A stretch of 40,921 bases of DNA, from positions 1 to 40,921 of the forward strand of contig JAIELQ010000007.1 in the NCBI GenBank assembly GCA_019752815.1, in the 5' to 3' direction. Source of the DNA: Patescibacteria group bacterium. GTDB lineage: Bacteria; Patescibacteriota; Minisyncoccia; Phycocordibacterales; UBA918. The position numbers were made by a program, and so were the translations under genes. Under the pieces are notes generated by a model that did no database searches, was not told the DNA's origin, and was given only the letters and a program-made list of their open reading frames with translations. This document shows positions 15,234 to 23,565 of this stretch, piece by piece (position 1 is the first letter of the stretch; each line of letters starts with the position of its first letter).

Positions 15234-16100
15234 TCAAAATCGACCATGATACGTATTGCCTTCAATTGTAATGTATCCCATCATTTCCATTTGCATCAAT
15301 ACGACCACAGCTTCACTAATGGGTAATTCGAGTTTACGAATTAGGGTGTCACGGTCAGTTGGTTCATGTAGTAGGTCTAGCACTCTGGCTTCAAGTGGCG
15401 ACAGTAGGGGTAGTGTCTTGGGAGCCGATTCCATATGAATATCAATACCAAGTGCCATGAGAATATCTTCAGCTATTGTGACAGGGGTGGCGCCTAGTTT
15501 GAGAAATTGGTGCGTGCCAGCACTGTTACTTGCAAAAATACTGCCGGGCACCACGAGGAGTTCACGATTGTAGTCTACGCACAGGCGGGCGGTGATCAAG
15601 GTGCCTGACTTGGCACCAGCTTCAATCAGTAAAGTCGCCGGACACATCCCGGCCATAATGCGATTACGCTGCGGAAATGTCCATTTAGCGGCTTTGGTCA
15701 AAGGCGATAGTTCAGATAGTAGTCCGCCGCCTGCATCAACTATCGTGCGGGCTAAATTGCGATTACTCGCCGGATACAGTACTGATTCATCGAGTCCGCT
15801 CCCTGGGACAGCGAGCGTGTATAAACCGTGTCGCAAGGCTGCATCGTGCGCGAGGGCGTCCACACCGAGGGCGAGACCAGAGACAATGCCAATCGGGTAA
15901 TCGGCGAGACCGCTTATGAGATGTTCGATAACCTGTTTTCCGTAGGTAGTGTATTTGCGAGAGCCTACTACTGCAAGGAGTGTGAGATCAGGTGGAGGGA
16001 GATTTCCGACGGCCCACAGTTCAGAAGGAGGTTGGGGGATTTCCGCTAGCAGAGACGGGAACTCGGCGGTTCCTAGCTTACGAGGAGAGAATGAACTCAT
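15234..16100 (-). CDS. dprA: DNA processing protein DprA
   Basis: 288 residues. It loads RecA on incoming single-stranded DNA during natural transformation. The Rossmann-like core shows VVGSRKYTTYG, IVSGLALGVDALAHDAAL, PGSGLDESVLYPASNRNLA, FPQRNRIMAGM and LIEAGAKSGTLITAR. A C-terminal winged-helix (about 225-288) follows. The N-terminal SAM-like domain of longer DprA proteins is absent. TACAAT (16107-16112) lies 6 nt before the ATG, so a leaderless message is likely. It ends in TGA and is followed by the TrpR-like gene. It suggests competence, though no com genes are in the window. Confidence 0.94.
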   Translation of the reverse strand: MSSFSPRKLGTAEFPSLLAEIPQPPSELWAVGNLPPPDLTLLAVVGSRKYTTYGKQVIEHLISGLADYPIGIVSGLALGVDALAHDAALRHGLYTLAVPGSGLDESVLYPASNRNLARTIVDAGGGLLSELSPLTKAAKWTFPQRNRIMAGMCPATLLIEAGAKSGTLITARLCVDYNRELLVVPGSIFASNSAGTHQFLKLGATPVTIAEDILMALGIDIHMESAPKTLPLLSPLEARVLDLLHEPTDRDTLIRKLELPISEAVVVLMQMEMMGYITIEGNTYHGRF

Positions 16101-16131
16101 TTAAAAATTGTAGCATACAGTCGCGTAAATA

Positions 16132-16160
16132 TTGACTTTTTAATAAAATTGTGCTAATAT
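16132..16160 (+). promoter_or_regulatory. strong sigma-70-type promoter of the barrel-like gene
   Basis: TTGACT (16132-16137), 17-bp spacer, TAATAT (16155-16160). It lies about 50 nt upstream of the start, so this mRNA has a leader with a ribosome site. Confidence 0.8.
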
Positions 16161-16209
16161 ATAAGTTGGTTCAACGCTAAAAAAAGAGCACAAAGAGGGC
16201 AGTACAAAG

Positions 16210-16920
16210 ATGAAAATGGACAATAAAATAGTTTTCTTGATCGCCGCCATGACCATCGCTAGTGTGATTGGTTTGGCAACAAGCGCTTTCGCCGAGGGCA
16301 AACGTCCCTTTACCGGTCTGTATGTTGCTGTCGGGCAGCAACAGTCCACCGGGAGCTTCTCGTTGTCACATGAGGGGTCGCAGCTTTCCTTCGGTCAAAT
16401 CTTCAATGTTCCCCTTGAAGGCGATACTGCAACCTATGAGGTTGGGTACCGGCTTCCGATTGGTGCGAGCAATCTGCGTCTCGGCATCAACGCCGTGTTG
16501 CACGATGGTGCGATCGGTGGCAGCAAGAGCTGGCACTCGAAGTACGTATCGGCAGCATTTACTGTGACGTCTGATCTACGTCTGTCTCTCGGGACTGAGG
16601 TGGGTGTGTTGCTCGGCAAACGGGAGCGTCTGTATGCCCATGCCGGAGCTGGTGTGGTGGCGACCAATCTGACCGCCGGTCTGTCGATTGATACCCCCTG
16701 GGGTGGCTGGGCAGATCAAAAGGAAGGCGGAGCTATTGGCGCTATTTACCGGATTGGTCTGGCGTACCAGGTGAGTGACCGGCTGTCGGTTGGCCTGTCG
16801 GCGAGCCAAATGTCATTCAATGCCGGCAAGGCATTTGATATCGACAGCATTGGTAAGCAAAACCTGTCTGCCGAACTCAAACAAACGACCGTCGGAGTGA
16901 ACGTAAGTTACAATTTCTGA
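16210..16920 (+). CDS. exported beta-barrel-like outer-membrane-type protein
   Basis: 236 residues. The signal peptide has a hydrophobic core at about 7-22 and ends SAFA (about 25-28). The rest is alternating-hydrophobic strands: FTGLYVAVGQQQ, ATYEVGYRLPIG, LRLGINAV, YVSAAFTV, YAHAGAGVVA, IYRIGLAYQ, LSVGLSASQM. The C-terminus VGVNVSYNF ends in Phe, as in barrels recognised by the BAM complex, and the order matches the OmpA-like/OMP_b-brl fold of about eight strands. This is odd for Patescibacteria, which are not thought to have a classical outer membrane. It has its own strong promoter, an AGAGGG ribosome site, a TGA stop and a terminator, with GC-rich codons. Transfer is possible. Confidence 0.75.
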   Translation: MKMDNKIVFLIAAMTIASVIGLATSAFAEGKRPFTGLYVAVGQQQSTGSFSLSHEGSQLSFGQIFNVPLEGDTATYEVGYRLPIGASNLRLGINAVLHDGAIGGSKSWHSKYVSAAFTVTSDLRLSLGTEVGVLLGKRERLYAHAGAGVVATNLTAGLSIDTPWGGWADQKEGGAIGAIYRIGLAYQVSDRLSVGLSASQMSFNAGKAFDIDSIGKQNLSAELKQTTVGVNVSYNF

Positions 16921-16931
16921 CGGACGATACC

Positions 16932-16961
16932 GCAGCGGGCCCCCCAGCCCGCTGCTTTTTT
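16932..16961 (+). terminator. terminator of the barrel-like gene
   Basis: 9-bp stem GCAGCGGGC/GCCCGCTGC followed by T6. Confidence 0.9.
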
Positions 16962-17050
16962 AGTCACTATTTTCTGTTGACTATTGAAATTATTGGAGTA
17001 GTCTTTTCGATTGGGAGTTCCCAAAAAAAACAAAATAAAAGGAGGTTCAC

Positions 17051-17503
17051 GTGGGACGTGATGTCGTAAAATATAAACCGGTAAAAAAATCAAAACCGGT
17101 GGTTCATACCTGGCGAAATCGCCGGCAAAAACCTTGGACGTCATTTTGTGACACCCGGGCAATAGTGGCGGTGATGATTCGGCTGCATGAGCTCGATCGT
17201 CAAGAGTATCTGTCGCTGGCACAGGTGTTGGATTTTATCGCTGCAGGAGATCTGGGTTGCTTGCCCTCATTGCGGCGGACAGACATCATCGAGGCCTTTT
17301 ATGGACGTCATGATGTCTCCTCGGTAGTTCCTGTGTTGATAGCGCATCTCGTGATGGAAGGAGTGCTCATTACCGAATGTGTGTACGAAAAAGTGAGTAA
17401 GCGACTGCGCGTTAATCCCGATGAAGTTCCTTCGTTGAACGCGCATCATGCTACGGTGGACCGTAACGGTTCCGAATCGGCAAAATTCACTGTCGTGTCG
17501 TAG
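17051..17503 (+). CDS. hypothetical protein with basic N-terminus
   Basis: 150 residues from GTG 17051, with AAAGGAGG 5 nt upstream, the best ribosome site in the window. The first ~32 residues are Lys/Arg rich and likely disordered. Residues 35-125 look helical and could form a winged-helix-like fold (IVAVMIRLHELDRQEYLSLA, VVPVLIAHLVMEGVLI). No family recognised, and no catalytic pattern. It has its own terminator, so it is another single-gene unit beside the barrel gene. Confidence 0.7.
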   Translation: MGRDVVKYKPVKKSKPVVHTWRNRRQKPWTSFCDTRAIVAVMIRLHELDRQEYLSLAQVLDFIAAGDLGCLPSLRRTDIIEAFYGRHDVSSVVPVLIAHLVMEGVLITECVYEKVSKRLRVNPDEVPSLNAHHATVDRNGSESAKFTVVS

Positions 17504-17510
17504 TGATGTG

Positions 17511-17544
17511 AATCGGCGACCCAACCTTGGGTTGCCGATTTTTT
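17511..17544 (+). terminator. terminator after the hypothetical gene
   Basis: AATCGGCGACCCAA / TTGGGTTGCCGATT stem (one mismatch) followed by T5. Confidence 0.9.
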
Positions 17545-17598
17545 GTATGGGTAAGACAGTATTGAAAATAATGTAATTTCTAGTATCCTGAGTGGACT

Positions 17599-18876
17599 AT
17601 GTTAGATATCAAATTTATCCGGGAGAATTTGGAGATTGTAAAGTTGGCGGCAACCAAAAAGAAAATAAAAGTTGATCTTGATCGACTCGTGACCGTTGAT
17701 GATGCGCGCAAAGCGGTGATGACGGAACTGGAAACCAAAAAAGCCGAACAAAACCGTGTGTCCGCTGATGTGGCAACTGCTACTCCCGAAGTCCGTACCC
17801 AGCTGATTCAAGAGATGCAGACTCTCAAAGCATCTATTCAGGCCGACGAAGAAAAACTAAAACCCCTGATGGATGAGTGGAAGGGATTAATGCTTCAGGT
17901 GCCAAATATTCCTGATATGTCAGTACCCGACGGTGACAGTGATGCTGACAACCTGGAGATTAAAGTCTGGAACCCTGATGGAGCTACAGAAGCGCCGGCT
18001 CCAAAACCATTCCCCATGAAAGATCATGTGGAACTGATGACTGCACTCAAAATGGTTGATTTTGAACGGGGAGTAAAAGTACACGGATTTCGCGGGTACT
18101 TTCTCACTGGTGACGGAGCGCGGTTGTCATGGGCGATTTGGAATTACGCGAACGATTTTTTTGGTCAAAAAGGCTTTGAACAATTGCTTGGGCCAACGAT
18201 TGTGCGTAAAAGTAACCTCTACGGTACAGGGCATTTACCGAACGATGCCGAAGATTTGTATTTCACCCAAGATGATGATGTATTGATTGGTACGAGTGAG
18301 GTTTCTACTATGGGCTTTTATGCTGATGAGGTTTTAGATAAAGCTGTATTTCCAATTAAACACCTGGCGTTTTCGCCGTGTTACCGACGCGAAGCCGGCA
18401 GTCACGGTAAAGATACAAGAGGGCTCATTCGGGTGCACGAATTCTTTAAAGTCGAACAAGTTGTGTTGTGTGAAGCTTCACACGAAGAGAGTGTTCGTCT
18501 GCACGAAGAGATTAATCGCAATACCGAGGAATTTATTGAGTCACTGGGAATTCCGTACCATACTGTCTTAAACTGTGGTGGTGATATTGGACAGGGGCAG
18601 GTTAAAAAATACGATATCGAACTCTGGGTGCCAGGCGAAAAGACCTATCGCGAAATTAGTTCCGCTTCATACTTCCATGATTTTCAAACTCGTCGTTTTA
18701 ACATTCGCTACAAAGACGAGAGCGGTGTGATGCGCTACGCCCACTCACTGAACTGTACTGCCATTCCGACGCCACGAATTTTAGTTTCACTGGTTGAAAA
18801 CTTCCAACAAGCTGATGGTACGATTGTGATTCCGCCGGTATTGCAGACTTACTTTGGTAAAGCAAAAATTGGCTAG
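17599..18876 (+). CDS. serS: seryl-tRNA synthetase
   Basis: 425 residues. The N-terminal tRNA-binding coiled coil (about 30-105) is followed by the class II catalytic core: TGDGARLSWAIWNYA, GTGHLPNDAEDLYF, motif 2 in FSPCYRREAGSHGKDTRGL and motif 3 in CTAIPTPRILVSLVENFQQ. The length is typical. TATCCT (17584-17589) lies 9 nt before the ATG. A terminator hairpin ends at 18987. Confidence 0.97.
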   Translation: MLDIKFIRENLEIVKLAATKKKIKVDLDRLVTVDDARKAVMTELETKKAEQNRVSADVATATPEVRTQLIQEMQTLKASIQADEEKLKPLMDEWKGLMLQVPNIPDMSVPDGDSDADNLEIKVWNPDGATEAPAPKPFPMKDHVELMTALKMVDFERGVKVHGFRGYFLTGDGARLSWAIWNYANDFFGQKGFEQLLGPTIVRKSNLYGTGHLPNDAEDLYFTQDDDVLIGTSEVSTMGFYADEVLDKAVFPIKHLAFSPCYRREAGSHGKDTRGLIRVHEFFKVEQVVLCEASHEESVRLHEEINRNTEEFIESLGIPYHTVLNCGGDIGQGQVKKYDIELWVPGEKTYREISSASYFHDFQTRRFNIRYKDESGVMRYAHSLNCTAIPTPRILVSLVENFQQADGTIVIPPVLQTYFGKAKIG

Positions 18877-18965
18877 TCGACAACCAAAATTCCGTCGGAG
18901 CCTTTGTTGCTCAATCGTGTATACATTCGCCGTATAAAAATACGTCTCATGTCTACACTCAATCG

Positions 18966-18987
18966 CGTCGCGGCTGCGACGTTTTTT
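18966..18987 (+). terminator. terminator after serS
   Basis: CGTCGC-GGCT-GCGACG stem followed by T6. Confidence 0.85.
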
Positions 18988-19054
18988 GATTGTCTTATGT
19001 ACACAAAGCATATTTACGATTCATGAAACTGTTGGATGTGATAGCATAGGGGAA

Positions 19055-20029
19055 ATGTTTAAAAAGACCAGTGCAGTACGTAATAAGGGTAAGATAAAAC
19101 GACGGGTCATTGATCCGAGTAAAATCATGCTGCTCAAACAGCTGGGGATTGGAGCGGCTATCTTTTCTCTGCTGGGGCTGATTGTAGCTGGACTGTGGTA
19201 CGGCACGCGGGTGAACTTCCTGACAATTTCCGATATTACCGTTGTAGGAGGAGAAACAATTCCACACGAGGTGGTTAAAAAAATCACTACCGAAACTCTG
19301 CAAGGTACGTACATTGGTATTATTCCGCGGCAGTTTGCCTGGTCGTACCCTCACGAAGAAATAATCAAAAATATTTCTCAAATTCCGCGAATGAAAGATC
19401 CGCAGGTACAGCGTGAAAATGGGCGCACACTAACAATTACTTTTTCTGAATATGAACCATACGCGTTATGGTGTGCGGAACGGGGTAGTGAAGACTGTCT
19501 GTTTGTTGATAAAACGGGCTATGCGTTTGGAGCCGCTCCTAAATTATCAGGCGGAGCATTTTTGCGGTACCGTACGCTTGGGCGCGATATGCAGATTGGT
19601 ACAGTGATGGCCGAGCGACGTGATATAGATACGATGGAGCAGTTTGTAAAATTAGTGGAAGATAATTTGCAATTTTCAATTACCCAAATTGAAACTGATA
19701 CAGCCGGAGACGTGTTTTATATTTTGGCGGGCGGCGGTGAGTTTAAAGCTACCTTGCGAGATGATGCGGAGACAGTGTTCGATAATTTACGTGCCATTTT
19801 GGCCTCTGAGGAATTTAAAGATGTTAAACCAGGTAATTTCCAATACATTGATTTGCGGTTCGGTAATAAAATTTTTGTAAATGAAGAAGTTGGTGGGGTA
19901 GGTAGTAGTACTGCTACCACCACCGCAACTGATGCAGAGTCACCCAATAGTAATGAGCAAGAAATTCAACCTCCCGCTGAAACACCAGTTCTACCATCAA
20001 GGCCGCCTGAAGAAGAATTGCCAGTATAA
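19055..20029 (+). CDS. ftsQ: FtsQ/DivIB-like cell-division protein
   Basis: 324 residues from ATG 19055. A basic cytoplasmic N-terminus (1-25) leads to one membrane helix (about 27-50) and a POTRA-like domain (about 52-125: FLTISDITVVGGETIPHEVV ... TLTITFSEYEPYALWC). A further beta domain follows, and the tail (about 275-324) is a Thr/Glu/Pro-rich low-complexity stretch. It fits FtsQ/DivIB, which bridges early and late divisome proteins. TAGCAT (19042-19047) ends 7 nt before the ATG. It stands alone rather than in a dcw cluster. Confidence 0.8.
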   Translation: MFKKTSAVRNKGKIKRRVIDPSKIMLLKQLGIGAAIFSLLGLIVAGLWYGTRVNFLTISDITVVGGETIPHEVVKKITTETLQGTYIGIIPRQFAWSYPHEEIIKNISQIPRMKDPQVQRENGRTLTITFSEYEPYALWCAERGSEDCLFVDKTGYAFGAAPKLSGGAFLRYRTLGRDMQIGTVMAERRDIDTMEQFVKLVEDNLQFSITQIETDTAGDVFYILAGGGEFKATLRDDAETVFDNLRAILASEEFKDVKPGNFQYIDLRFGNKIFVNEEVGGVGSSTATTTATDAESPNSNEQEIQPPAETPVLPSRPPEEELPV

Positions 20030-20033
20030 AATT

Positions 20034-20055
20034 AAGAGCCCCGGAGGGCTCTTTT
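20034..20055 (+). terminator. terminator after ftsQ
   Basis: AAGAGCCC-CGGA-GGGCTCTT stem with T4. Confidence 0.85.
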
Positions 20056-20068
20056 GAGTAATGTCATC

Positions 20069-20299
20069 TCACCACTTAACTACCTGGTCTATCCATGAGG
20101 GTTTTATCCAGATGATGATTGTTATAAACAAGATCATGGAAACACTCTGACATTTAGCCAGAAATAATATTAATCGGTTCCCGGCCTCAGACGGTCCAAG
20201 AAATAGTTCCGATACATGTAACAAAAAGAGCAAAAAAGCAGCACCCACAAAATACGTTAATGCAGCCCAAAAAATGATTTTTTTGAAGTGTTCAAGCAT
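20069..20299 (-). CDS. small two-helix membrane protein
   Basis: 76 residues. Two hydrophobic helices, about 7-32 and 48-66, with a short polar loop. AAAGGG lies a few bases before the ATG and overlaps the end of the upstream gene, whose stop is 4 nt away, so the two are co-translated. It ends in TGA. No family recognised. Confidence 0.65.
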   Translation of the reverse strand: MLEHFKKIIFWAALTYFVGAAFLLFLLHVSELFLGPSEAGNRLILFLAKCQSVSMILFITIIIWIKPSWIDQVVKW

Positions 20300-20303
20300 C
20301 AGT

Positions 20304-20636
20304 TTACCCTTTCATGTTTTGTTGGTGGCTCATGTTGTCGTACTGAGTGGGTATGCACCAGAGCGGTTGTTCCATTTCCGCCCGTACATATGACCATTTG
20401 GTCTGCAGTCGATTTTCAAACAGTTGAATATCCGCTGCAGTTGCAGTGGCAGCATGCTGAATCCCCACGAGGTAAATCGGGTTTTCGATATCGGTATCGA
20501 TATCGGGCGGGTACTTCTGCACTTCATCTGACCGCAATTCACGAAACGAGATGTTCATCGGTCGTGGCACCGGTTCGAGACAGTGCAGGATTTCTTCCCA
20601 CATACGACGAGGAGCAATTACCGTAAACTTGGACAT
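20304..20636 (-). CDS. hypothetical protein paired with a small membrane protein
   Basis: 110 residues from ATG 20636, with AAGAAGG about 9 nt upstream. A mixed alpha/beta soluble protein (FTVIAPRRMWEEILHCLEPV, ENPIYLVGIQHAATATAADI, LQTKWSYVRAEMEQPLWCI). No recognised family. It forms a two-gene operon with the two-helix protein downstream. It is divergent from dus; the two starts are 54 bp apart. Confidence 0.65.
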   Translation of the reverse strand: MSKFTVIAPRRMWEEILHCLEPVPRPMNISFRELRSDEVQKYPPDIDTDIENPIYLVGIQHAATATAADIQLFENRLQTKWSYVRAEMEQPLWCIPTQYDNMSHQQNMKG

Positions 20637-20689
20637 TTGCGTCTGACCCTTCTTGCAATTACCGTTTCTTCTTGTAGAGTACAACTGAT

Positions 20690-21784
20690 ATGAATTTCTG
20701 GCAACAACTACCAACACAATTTTTAACCGTCGCCCCGATGGCGGATGTGACTGACGCGGCTTTTAGACGAATGATTGCTAAATACTCTCGGCACCAAAAA
20801 CCAGATGGAACTATGGCTCACGCTGACGTCATGTGGACGGAATTTGTGGCGGCTGATGGATTGGTGCGTGCAACTCCGGAGGGAAAAAAGAAACTGATGG
20901 CTGATTTAATCTATCACGAGGAAGAGCGTCCGATCGTGGCACAACTATTCACGCGCAACCCCGAACATATGGAGTATGCCGCTTCGTTGTGTCTGGAATT
21001 GGGGTTTGATGGGGTGGATATAAATATGGGTTGCCCGGCGGGCGCAATTATTGATCAAGGTTGTGGAGCAGCGATGATAAAGACGCCTGACTTAGCCGTT
21101 GAGGTGATTCGTGCTGCCAAACGGGGAGCCCAGAGTGATAATGGGGGAATTCCCGTATCAGTGAAAACTCGTCTCGGGTACCATCAGGATCAGCTTGAGG
21201 AGTGGATACCGGTACTGCTGCGTGAGAATTTGGCGGCCCTAACCATCCATGCTCGTACCCGCAAAGACATGAGTAAGGTACCCGCCCGCTGGGAGCGTAT
21301 TGCGCGCGTAGTAGAACTACGTAACGAACTAGCGCCATCTACAAAAATTATTGGCAACGGGGATGTGCTATCACGTGCCGATGGCTACGCCAAAATAGCT
21401 GAGAGCGGGTGTGATGGAGCAATGGTCGGACGCGCCTTATTTGGGAACCCTTGGTTTTTCCATCCTACACAATCACTTCCGCTTCGGTTTAAAACATTAC
21501 CAACGCACGGTGTAGCACTTGAAGATATTTCAGCGAGCGACATGAGTGATACAACCGTCGAGTACGTACCGATTGCAGAACGATTGCGAGTCATGGTTGA
21601 GCACAGTTTTTTGTTCTGTGAGCTTTTGCCGCATAAAAATTTCTCAGTGATGAAAAAACACTACAAAGCGTACGTTAACGGTTTCCCGGGAGCGGTCCCG
21701 CTACGGATTAAACTAATGGAGCAGGATACACCAGAATCCGTTGAGGCTGTTGTCCACGCATTTTTGCAATCACATCCCTCATAG
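20690..21784 (+). CDS. dus: tRNA-dihydrouridine synthase
   Basis: 364 residues. It reduces uridines in tRNA D-loops using FMN. TIM-barrel motifs: LTVAPMADVTDAAFRRM, VAQLFTRNPEHM, GVDINMGCPAG (catalytic Cys region, then GCGAAM), VSVKTRLGY, TIHARTRKDMSKVPARW (the usual HGRT is HART here), IIGNGDV and GAMVGRALFGNPW. The subfamily is uncertain; an insertion after the first motif (YSRHQKPDGTMAHADVMWTE) is not in E. coli DusB. The next gene starts 18 nt after the stop. Confidence 0.92.
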   Translation: MNFWQQLPTQFLTVAPMADVTDAAFRRMIAKYSRHQKPDGTMAHADVMWTEFVAADGLVRATPEGKKKLMADLIYHEEERPIVAQLFTRNPEHMEYAASLCLELGFDGVDINMGCPAGAIIDQGCGAAMIKTPDLAVEVIRAAKRGAQSDNGGIPVSVKTRLGYHQDQLEEWIPVLLRENLAALTIHARTRKDMSKVPARWERIARVVELRNELAPSTKIIGNGDVLSRADGYAKIAESGCDGAMVGRALFGNPWFFHPTQSLPLRFKTLPTHGVALEDISASDMSDTTVEYVPIAERLRVMVEHSFLFCELLPHKNFSVMKKHYKAYVNGFPGAVPLRIKLMEQDTPESVEAVVHAFLQSHPS

Positions 21785-21789
21785 CACGG

Positions 21790-21795
21790 TATAAT
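21790..21795 (+). promoter_or_regulatory. TATAAT -10 box placed for a leaderless transcript
   Basis: A perfect TATAAT ending 7 nt before ATG 21803, with no ribosome site in between. It is the clearest example of an arrangement shared by at least 17 genes here. Confidence 0.65.
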
Positions 21796-21802
21796 AAGTT
21801 GG

Positions 21803-22111
21803 ATGACCGAAATTTTGCAGGCAAATATCTTCTTTTTCATTGCGAGCTTCGCCACGATAGTATTTTCTATTATGGCCTGTATTGCAATGTATCTCATTAT
21901 TAAAATCCTGATTTCAATTCGTGCTATTTTAGCTCGGATAGAAGCCGGTAGTGATTTGATAGCTGATGATATTCTGGCAGCTCGTGCCTTTGTCACGAGT
22001 GGAGGCTTAATTTCACATCTGATTGGTTTTGTTGCGGGAGCTTTTGGCACACGCACGAAAGCGAGTAGAAAACGTAAAAATAAAGAACTTGTTATTACCG
22101 ATAAAGAATAA
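21803..22111 (+). CDS. small membrane protein with basic C-terminus
   Basis: 102 residues. An N-terminal membrane helix (about 9-38) is followed by an amphipathic helix (40-65), a Gly-rich hydrophobic stretch (66-84) and a basic tail (RTKASRKRKNK). No recognised family; it resembles the small YtxH-like envelope proteins in layout only. It is followed 23 nt later by a Lys/Ala-rich membrane protein, possibly co-transcribed. Confidence 0.65.
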   Translation: MTEILQANIFFFIASFATIVFSIMACIAMYLIIKILISIRAILARIEAGSDLIADDILAARAFVTSGGLISHLIGFVAGAFGTRTKASRKRKNKELVITDKE

Positions 22112-22134
22112 TTTTTAAATAAATAATCAACTGT

Positions 22135-22599
22135 ATGGCAACTAAAAAAACAACTCCTAAACAAGAAGCGTTATCAGATACTCAAAAAATCGGAATCGGT
22201 GTTGGCCTTACCGCAGCAGCGGTGGCAGCTGCTGGTACGTTTTTCCTCTACGGAAGCAAAGGTGCAAGTAAAAATCGTAAGGTAGTAAAAAGTTGGGCTC
22301 TGAAGGCAAAGGCTGAAGTGCTTGAACGACTTGAGCAAGCGAAACACATGTCTCAAGAAGAGTACGAACAAGTAATTGATTCAGTGATTGGTGTGTATGG
22401 CGAAATGAAGCAAGCGTCAAAAGGAGATATGGCCGGTTTCAAAAAAGAAATGAAGGAATACTGGAATAAAATTGAAAAGACCGCTGCTCCAAAGAAAAAA
22501 GCCGTTAAGAAGGCAGTAACAAAGGCCGCACCAGTTGCCAAGAAGGCAGTTGCTAAGAAAGTAGCTGAAGTAAAGAAAGCGGTAAAGAAAGCGGCGTAA
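22135..22599 (+). CDS. membrane protein with histone H1-like Lys/Ala tail
   Basis: 154 residues. A short polar N-terminus, one Ala/Gly-rich helix (about 19-40) and a charged helical domain (about 45-115) are followed by a ~40-residue tail of AKKAV/KKA repeats like the C-termini of histone H1 and bacterial HU-like or Hc1 proteins. The tail could bind nucleic acid or anionic polymers near the membrane. The membrane part resembles YtxH-type proteins. A strong terminator follows. Confidence 0.7.
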   Translation: MATKKTTPKQEALSDTQKIGIGVGLTAAAVAAAGTFFLYGSKGASKNRKVVKSWALKAKAEVLERLEQAKHMSQEEYEQVIDSVIGVYGEMKQASKGDMAGFKKEMKEYWNKIEKTAAPKKKAVKKAVTKAAPVAKKAVAKKVAEVKKAVKKAA

Positions 22600-22612
22600 C
22601 TTTGAATGACAT

Positions 22613-22647
22613 AAAAACAACCGGGTGCACCGCACCCGGTTGTTTTT
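22613..22647. terminator. terminator after the Lys/Ala-rich protein
   Basis: 16-bp perfect stem AAAAACAACCGGGTGC/GCACCCGGTTGTTTTT; both strands carry suitable tracts. Confidence 0.9.
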
Positions 22648-22686
22648 ATATCAGAGGGGGATGTACCGCAATGGTATGATTATCTG

Positions 22687-23544
22687 ATGCGACGGAAAAC
22701 CCCACGGTATTTGCTGCCGGCTATCGTTGTGTTTGCGATGGTGTATTCGGTGTCTGTGTATGTAGCTCAACAAATAGAATCACTGGCGACAGTGGTGCTT
22801 GCTCCTATGTTACGACCAGTTACAGAAGTGCCGGTTATTTCCGCACCACAATTTCTGATATTTGACATGAATACGGGCGCAGTCATTGTCGAGCAGAACG
22901 CTGATACGATAGTGCCGATAGCGTCAGTGACAAAACTATTCGCAGCAGCTACTGCGCTCGAGAATTATGATATGCAAGCCACCACATCAGTTGCGTGGTC
23001 TGATTTAGCTGGGGATGGGGGAGCGGGTAAATTATCATTTGGTCAGACCTATACCTACCGAGATTTACTGTTCCCGCTATTAATTGAGTCTTCAAACGAT
23101 GCGGCCGAAGTGTTGGCCCGCGTCACGGATAATAATTTGGTGCGTGATATGAATAGCTGGGCCAGTACGACCGGAGCAACCAACACAACATTTACGGACG
23201 TTTCTGGGTTTAATGATGGGAATGTATCAACGGCTGCAGACATTAAACTACTGCTCACGGACACATTCTCCAACCGTCACCATATTTTTGACATCACGAC
23301 CTTGGCCCAATATATCGGTCCCTATACCGGTTGGCTTAATAACAATCCAGTGGCCGGGGAGCTGGGCTACCGTGGTGGGAAAAATGGATATACCGTTGCT
23401 GCCAACCGGACATTGGCTGCCGTATTTGACGAGACGATTGGGGGACACACCTATACCCTTGGGTATGTTATTTTAGGTAGTGAAAATATCAAAACAGATT
23501 TTGAAACCTTGCGTCAATTTATCAACAATTCTGCAACCAATTAG
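22687..23544 (+). CDS. D-alanyl-D-alanine carboxypeptidase-like protein (S11 family)
   Basis: 285 residues. A signal anchor (about 8-30) is followed by the penicillin-binding-type catalytic domain: SVTK (Ser about 80, Lys about 83), SSN (about 135-137) and GGKNGYT where the family normally has KTG-T. It would trim peptidoglycan stem peptides outside the membrane. The Thr to Asn change in the third motif is unusual and could alter activity. The domain is shorter than E. coli PBP5 and lacks its C-terminal membrane helix. TATGAT (22675-22680) ends 6 nt before the ATG. dnaX follows 21 nt later. Confidence 0.85.
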   Translation: MRRKTPRYLLPAIVVFAMVYSVSVYVAQQIESLATVVLAPMLRPVTEVPVISAPQFLIFDMNTGAVIVEQNADTIVPIASVTKLFAAATALENYDMQATTSVAWSDLAGDGGAGKLSFGQTYTYRDLLFPLLIESSNDAAEVLARVTDNNLVRDMNSWASTTGATNTTFTDVSGFNDGNVSTAADIKLLLTDTFSNRHHIFDITTLAQYIGPYTGWLNNNPVAGELGYRGGKNGYTVAANRTLAAVFDETIGGHTYTLGYVILGSENIKTDFETLRQFINNSATN

Positions 23545-23565
23545 TAATCTGGTATACTGTGAATT

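Noticed and set aside
17051-17503. Phage or toxin-antitoxin assignment for the hypothetical gene
   Set aside because: No recognisable catalytic or antitoxin motif and no partner gene; left as unknown.
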